Shown: positions 14,669 through 18,078 of the stretch, piece after piece | Layout of the letters: every line of letters starts with the position of its first letter | Position numbering within the stretch: position 1 is the first letter of the stretch | DNA from: Nitrospirae bacterium CG1_02_44_142 | GTDB lineage: Bacteria > Nitrospirota > Thermodesulfovibrionia > Thermodesulfovibrionales > UBA1546 | Length of the DNA stretch: 18,078 nucleotides | Assembly: GCA_001871685.1 (NCBI GenBank) | Contig: MNVK01000038.1 | Location: 1-18,078 of the forward strand | Reading direction: 5' to 3' | Translations under genes and position numbers: made by a program | Notes under the pieces: model-generated | Databases searched by the model: none | What the model was told of the DNA's origin: nothing | The model's input: the letters and a program-made list of their open reading frames with translations, nothing else

Positions 14669-15016
14669 TTATTTTTTAATTACTCCGGGTTCATTGCTTA
14701 TGATGTGCATAAGCTTCCCGTCAACGAATATGAGCTGCGTCTTCAAAATCAAGGTTCTTGTGTATATCCACTCTTCCCTGTATTTATTGCCCTCTGACGG
14801 CTTCAGCACATTAATTTCTGAAGGCGAACCCCAGGCATACCTGACCTGCTGCTGTGTCATGCCCGGCGCAATCTCGCTGCGTTTAATATTTTCCTGTATC
14901 GCCGCAGGAAATCCTTTTACCTCATCAGGCGAATATCTTACAGCGTTAACACAACCCGGAACCAGAAAACAGAGAGCGGAAGTTAAAACACATAAAGCTG
15001 CCGCGTTTTTCCTCAT
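14669..15016 (-). CDS. BamE/SmpA-like outer membrane lipoprotein
   Basis: A 115-residue protein with a lipoprotein signal peptide: MRK, a hydrophobic core, and the lipobox LVPGC with lipidated C22. The mature part (IAPGMTQQQVRYAWGSPSEIN, then REEWIYTR and LIFVDGKL) fits the SmpA/OmlA (BamE-like) fold, which has a start helix after a GMT-type motif and a three-stranded sheet. BamE belongs to the beta-barrel assembly machinery, but many small lipoproteins share the fold, so the exact role is open. A strong GGAGGAG precedes the ATG, and the gene starts four bases after the recX stop, so it is co-transcribed with recX. Confidence 0.82.
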   Translation of the reverse strand: MRKNAAALCVLTSALCFLVPGCVNAVRYSPDEVKGFPAAIQENIKRSEIAPGMTQQQVRYAWGSPSEINVLKPSEGNKYREEWIYTRTLILKTQLIFVDGKLMHIISNEPGVIKK

Positions 15017-15020
15017 TGAT

Positions 15021-15497
15021 TTACTCCTCCTTTTTTTTAAATTGTCTTAGCGTCCTGCTGATTGTACTAAAAGAATACCCTTTTCTGACAAGAAATCTCC
15101 ACATCTTCTTCTTAATTTCCTCCTCGGAATAATTTTCAATACTTTTTAATTTTTTATTTACAGCCTTCTCGGCTCTGATTATCTCATCAGAGTCATCATC
15201 AGTAAAGGCGTCGCTTATTAACCCCTCAGGTATCCCCCTGCGCTTAAGAAATATCCTGACCCCAAGATTGCCGAGCAGTTTTGCATCCTCAGCAATTCTT
15301 CTGAGGGATAAGGCAAGCGCGGTATCATTTATAAATCCTTTCTCGCTTAAATGGTTGATTGCCTGCTGTATAGTCTCCTCTGAAAAACCCTTCCACTTGA
15401 GCTTATCCGCAAGTTCTTTCGCACTCCTGTCCCTATAACTCAGGAGCCTGTAAGCGTAACGAACCGCATCCTTTTTATCCTCATTAGAAAAACTCAT
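15021..15497 (-). CDS. recX: Regulatory protein RecX
   Basis: A 158-residue protein of the usual RecX length, built of repeated three-helix modules. These are recognisable in AYRLLSYRDRSAKELADKL, FINDTALALSLRRIAE and KKKMWRFLVRKGYSFSTISR. RecX binds RecA filaments and limits RecA activity. No convincing ribosome-binding site precedes the ATG and an in-frame stop lies close upstream, so poor translation is likely, as suits a RecA inhibitor. It is separated from recA by pilT, an arrangement also known from Geobacter-type genomes. Confidence 0.93.
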   Translation of the reverse strand: MSFSNEDKKDAVRYAYRLLSYRDRSAKELADKLKWKGFSEETIQQAINHLSEKGFINDTALALSLRRIAEDAKLLGNLGVRIFLKRRGIPEGLISDAFTDDDSDEIIRAEKAVNKKLKSIENYSEEEIKKKMWRFLVRKGYSFSTISRTLRQFKKKEE

Positions 15498-15549
15498 CTT
15501 TATATGGTCTATTCATATTAATTTGTTTATCCCCTCTTGCCGCCGGGGT

Positions 15550-16695
15550 TTACTTACTGAATCTCTCAATCTTCATCTGGCCCTTTTGAGACTGTGACGC
15601 CGACTCGAATGAAAGGTCGCTTGTAGATTGAATGCCTTTCACCTTGAGCGCAAAATCATCCGCGTTAGTCGCTCCCCTAAGAGCCTCCTCATACGTAATA
15701 AGCCCGGACTTATAAAGCTTGAAGAGAGACTGGTCAAAGGTCTGCATATTATAATGAACGGCGCCCTGAGCAATAACATCAGTCAGCAGCCTTGTCTTAT
15801 CAGGGTCAATTATGCAGTCCTTAACCGTCATTGTAGCGACAAGCGTCTCAACCGCAGGAACCCTGCCTTTGCCGTCAGCCCGCGGCATAAGCCTCATTGA
15901 GATTATTCCTTTAATGACTGACGCAAGCTGCATCCTTACCTGCTTGTGCTGAAACGGAGGGAAAACAGATATTATCCTGTTTATTGTCTCCATCGCATCA
16001 ATCGTATGAAGGGTGCTGAGCACAAGATGCCCTGTCTCTGCTGCGGTAAGAGATATCTGTATTGTCTCAAAGTCGCGCATTTCGCCCACGAGAATTACAT
16101 CAGGGTCCTGCCTGAGCGCCGCCCGCAAGGCCTTGCTGAAAGACTCGGTGTCAGTGCCGACCTCTCTCTGATTTATGATGCTGCTCTTATCCCTGTGCAG
16201 ATATTCTATCGGGTCTTCTATCGTTATAATGTTGCTTGTGCGATTCATATTGATATAATCAATCATTGAGGCAAGCGTCGTTGACTTGCCGCTGCCAGTT
16301 GTGCCTGTAACCAGTATAAGACCGCGCGGTTCAAGCGATATCTTTTTAAGAATATCAGGCAGCTGCAGTTCCTCTATGGTTGGAATCCTCATGGGTATCA
16401 CCCTGAAGACCACGCCGACAGCTCCCCTCTGGACAAAGGCATTGCACCTGAACCTGCCGAGCCCGGGGATGCTGTATGCCAGGTCCAGGTCATTTTTCTT
16501 TTTAAAAATCTCTCTCTGCCCGGGGCTCATCACAGATAATGCAATCTTGACCGCATCTTCCGAAGAAACCTTATTTGCAGGAGCCATGTGCAGCAGCTCG
16601 CCATTGACCCTCATTATGGGTGGAGAGCCGACCTTTATATGAACGTCAGATGCATTCTGAGCCACAGCGCTTTTAAGGAGTTCATTTACTTCCAT
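15550..16695 (-). CDS. pilT: Type IV pilus retraction ATPase PilT
   Basis: A 381-residue hexameric ATPase that powers pilus retraction at the inner membrane. It has the N-terminal PAS-like domain (SDVHIKVGSPP), Walker A GTTGSGKS at 131-138, the Asp box EDPIEY at 160-165, Walker B DPDVILVGEMRD at 197-208, and the His box with H223 and H230 (AAETGHLVLSTLH). The PilT-specific motif near the C-terminal domain is seen as ASVIKGIISMRLMPR. The length is slightly above usual, with a serine- and glutamine-rich C-terminal tail. GGAGG six to seven bases before the ATG supports the start. Together with the PilZ protein it points to twitching motility or pilus-dependent attachment. Confidence 0.96.
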   Translation of the reverse strand: MEVNELLKSAVAQNASDVHIKVGSPPIMRVNGELLHMAPANKVSSEDAVKIALSVMSPGQREIFKKKNDLDLAYSIPGLGRFRCNAFVQRGAVGVVFRVIPMRIPTIEELQLPDILKKISLEPRGLILVTGTTGSGKSTTLASMIDYINMNRTSNIITIEDPIEYLHRDKSSIINQREVGTDTESFSKALRAALRQDPDVILVGEMRDFETIQISLTAAETGHLVLSTLHTIDAMETINRIISVFPPFQHKQVRMQLASVIKGIISMRLMPRADGKGRVPAVETLVATMTVKDCIIDPDKTRLLTDVIAQGAVHYNMQTFDQSLFKLYKSGLITYEEALRGATNADDFALKVKGIQSTSDLSFESASQSQKGQMKIERFSK

Positions 16696-16709
16696 TGTAT
16701 TTCCTCCAC

Positions 16710-16784
16710 TTTAGGTTTCAGGTTTTAGGTTCCAGGTTTTAGGTTGTTACTGACACCTGATACCTGATACCTGTTTTTCCTGAT
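16710..16784. repeat. Short tandem AGGTTTT / ACCTGAT repeats between recA and pilT
   Basis: A left block of AGGTTTCAGGTTTTAGGT-type units is followed by a right block (CTGACACCTGATACCTGATA). The blocks are roughly inverted to each other and can form a hairpin. The right block resembles that at 11971-12000 in the same orientation. The tract fills most of the 106-bp gap. Confidence 0.75.
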
Positions 16785-16801
16785 TCCTGCTTTTCTGCCG
16801 T

Positions 16802-17821
16802 CTATTTCTTAACATTAATGGCGTCCATGATTTTAGTCTCTATCTCTTTTGCAGTGTCTGGATTATTTTTCAGAAATTCCTTGACATTCTCCCTTCCCTG
16901 CCCGACCCTGTTGCCGCTGTAACTGTACCATGAGCCTGATTTTTCAATAATTCCCTTTTCAACTCCTATATCCACAAGTTCTCCCGCCCTGGATATTCCC
17001 TCGTTGAAGTATATATCAAATTCTGCCTGTTTGAACGGCGGCGCAACCTTGTTCTTCACAACCTTGACCCTTACCCTTCCGCCTATGGCTTCCTGATTCT
17101 CCTTTATGCTGTCTATCCTTCTTATATCAAGCCTCATGGATGCATAAAACTTCAAGGCATTCCCGCCTGTGGTTGTCTCAGGATTTCCGAACATTACCCC
17201 TATCTTCATTCGCAGCTGGTTTATAAACATAACCGTAGTCAAAGACCTTGAAATTGCTGATGTGAGCTTTCTTAATGCCTGGCTCATGAGCCTTGCCTGC
17301 AGTCCCATCTGCGCGTCGCCCATATCACCTTCTATCTCTGCCTTTGGCACAAGGGCCGCCACAGAATCTATGACAACAATATCAACTGCTCCGCTTCTTA
17401 CCAGCGCCTCGGTAACCTCAAGCGCCTGCTCGCCTGTATCAGGCTGAGATATAAGCAGGTCTTCAACCTTTACTCCAAGCCTTGCCGCATAATTTGTATC
17501 CAGCGCATGTTCTGCATCAATAAAAGCAGCAGTGCCGCCTGCCTGCTGCGCCTGTGCAATTGCATTAAGGGCAAGAGTTGTTTTTCCCGAAGATTCAGGT
17601 CCGTATATCTCTACAACCCTTCCTCTCGGGTATCCTCCTACGCCGGTTGCCATATCAAGCGCAATTGAGCCTGTAGGTATAACCTGAATTCCTTCCGCAA
17701 CCTCTCCTGCGCCAAGCCTCATTATCGCGCCCTTGCCAAAACTCTTCTCTATCTGAGAAATTGCCATCTCAAGCGCCTTAATCTTATCCTTGCCCGTCTC
17801 CTTGCTTGTTTCCTTACTCAT
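16802..17821 (-). CDS. recA: Recombinase RecA
   Basis: A 339-residue protein of typical length. It has Walker A GPESSGKT at 74-81, the Walker B region VDIVVIDSVAAL, the L2 DNA-binding loop FGNPETTTGGNALKFYAS, and the C-terminal domain. It carries out homologous DNA pairing and co-protease stimulation of LexA in the SOS response. GGAGG lies 4 bases before the ATG. It starts 18 bases after the thpR stop and is probably transcribed with it. A perfect palindrome lies 30 bases upstream of the start, inside thpR. Confidence 0.99.
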   Translation of the reverse strand: MSKETSKETGKDKIKALEMAISQIEKSFGKGAIMRLGAGEVAEGIQVIPTGSIALDMATGVGGYPRGRVVEIYGPESSGKTTLALNAIAQAQQAGGTAAFIDAEHALDTNYAARLGVKVEDLLISQPDTGEQALEVTEALVRSGAVDIVVIDSVAALVPKAEIEGDMGDAQMGLQARLMSQALRKLTSAISRSLTTVMFINQLRMKIGVMFGNPETTTGGNALKFYASMRLDIRRIDSIKENQEAIGGRVRVKVVKNKVAPPFKQAEFDIYFNEGISRAGELVDIGVEKGIIEKSGSWYSYSGNRVGQGRENVKEFLKNNPDTAKEIETKIMDAINVKK

Positions 17822-17839
17822 AATGCCTCCTTTTAAAAT

Positions 17840-18078
17840 CTATCTCTCTTTTCCTATAGGAATCTCGCTCAGTTTAAAATGTTCTGCTCCACCCTGCTTA
17901 AGTTCGCTCTTCATAAGTGTTATATTGATAACTTCTATCTTACCAAAATCTGCTTCCTTTAGTGTAGCAAGTTCTTTTATCAGCGCATCCTTGTTTCTCA
18001 TGGATTTCACCCTGCCGATTGTAAGATGCGGCGTGAACTGTTTCTCGTCTCTTTTAAATCCAAGCCCCTCCATTGATT
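17840..18078 (-). CDS. thpR: RNA 2',3'-cyclic phosphodiesterase (2H family), 5' end cut by window edge
   Basis: Only the last 79 or so codons are present; the frame stays open to the right edge. The visible HLTIGR (in FTPHLTIGRVKS) is the second HxTx motif of the 2H phosphoesterase family (LigT/ThpR); the first motif would lie outside. The C-terminal strand INITLMKSEL is also typical. These enzymes open 2',3'-cyclic phosphates on RNA. A thpR gene just upstream of recA is a common arrangement. Confidence 0.88.
   Translation of the reverse strand, partial: SMEGLGFKRDEKQFTPHLTIGRVKSMRNKDALIKELATLKEADFGKIEVINITLMKSELKQGGAEHFKLSEIPIGKER
17851..17862. promoter_or_regulatory. Perfect palindrome upstream of recA
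   Basis: TTCCTATAGGAA is a perfect 12-bp palindrome at the end of thpR, 30 bases before the recA ATG. The TATAGG inside it could be a -10 box. It does not match the LexA sites I know, so its role is only a guess. Confidence 0.3.

Noticed and set aside
16710..16784. CRISPR-like array between recA and pilT
   Set aside because: The units are only about 7-10 bases, without spacers of constant length, and no cas genes are present.

Overview
The window looks like a chromosomal segment of an anaerobic or microaerophilic Gram-negative bacterium, most likely an uncultured Nitrospirota (Thermodesulfovibrio-like) lineage. A deltaproteobacterial relative such as the Desulfuromonadales is also possible. 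The pointers are the thpR-recA-pilT-recX-alaS gene order, a ferredoxin-dependent 2-oxoacid oxidoreductase, a polyferredoxin, a rubrerythrin-like protein, type IV pilus and c-di-GMP genes, a lipobox lipoprotein, and many G/C-run palindromic repeats. The lineage is an inference from gene content, not a phylogenetic result. Almost everything lies on the minus strand; one gene, a radical SAM protein, is on the plus strand.

Region 1 (1-5254, read right to left) is redox-related. It holds a small cysteine-rich protein, a ferritin-like rubrerythrin-family protein, a fused gamma-alpha 2-oxoacid:acceptor oxidoreductase subunit, a Tat-exported DUF362 protein, and a large membrane polyferredoxin that starts at a TTG codon and runs off the left edge. 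The last three are tightly packed and probably co-transcribed. The thiamine-diphosphate beta subunit expected next to the alpha subunit is absent.

Region 2 (5262-8474) is regulatory: a hybrid histidine kinase without a sensor domain, a PilZ c-di-GMP receptor, an XRE-cupin repressor and a LuxR-type receptor without a LuxI. A good sigma-70 promoter drives the LuxR gene. Divergent from it is the radical SAM/SPASM gene (8637-9842), whose TATAAT box lies so close to its ATG that the mRNA may be leaderless.

Region 3 (9900-18078) is housekeeping: an ABC1/UbiB kinase-like protein, a phasin-like protein, alaS, a BamE-like lipoprotein, recX, pilT, recA and the end of thpR.

The most striking signal is a family of G/C-run palindromic repeats of about 44 bp sitting inside conserved genes, always in the same orientation and reading frame, so each adds a peptide of the type NPPxPPFxKGGxGG. 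Two copies lie in the oxidoreductase and two in the radical SAM gene, one of these directly after the Fe-S cysteine motif. Related elements lie at the domain junction of the polyferredoxin, inside the histidine kinase, and at the 3' end of the radical SAM gene, where they supply the last residues and stop codon. Other repeats are a 20-bp palindrome in the ribosome-binding region of the kinase gene and inside alaS, short tandem repeats near alaS and pilT, and a 144-bp nested inverted-repeat element upstream of the oxidoreductase.
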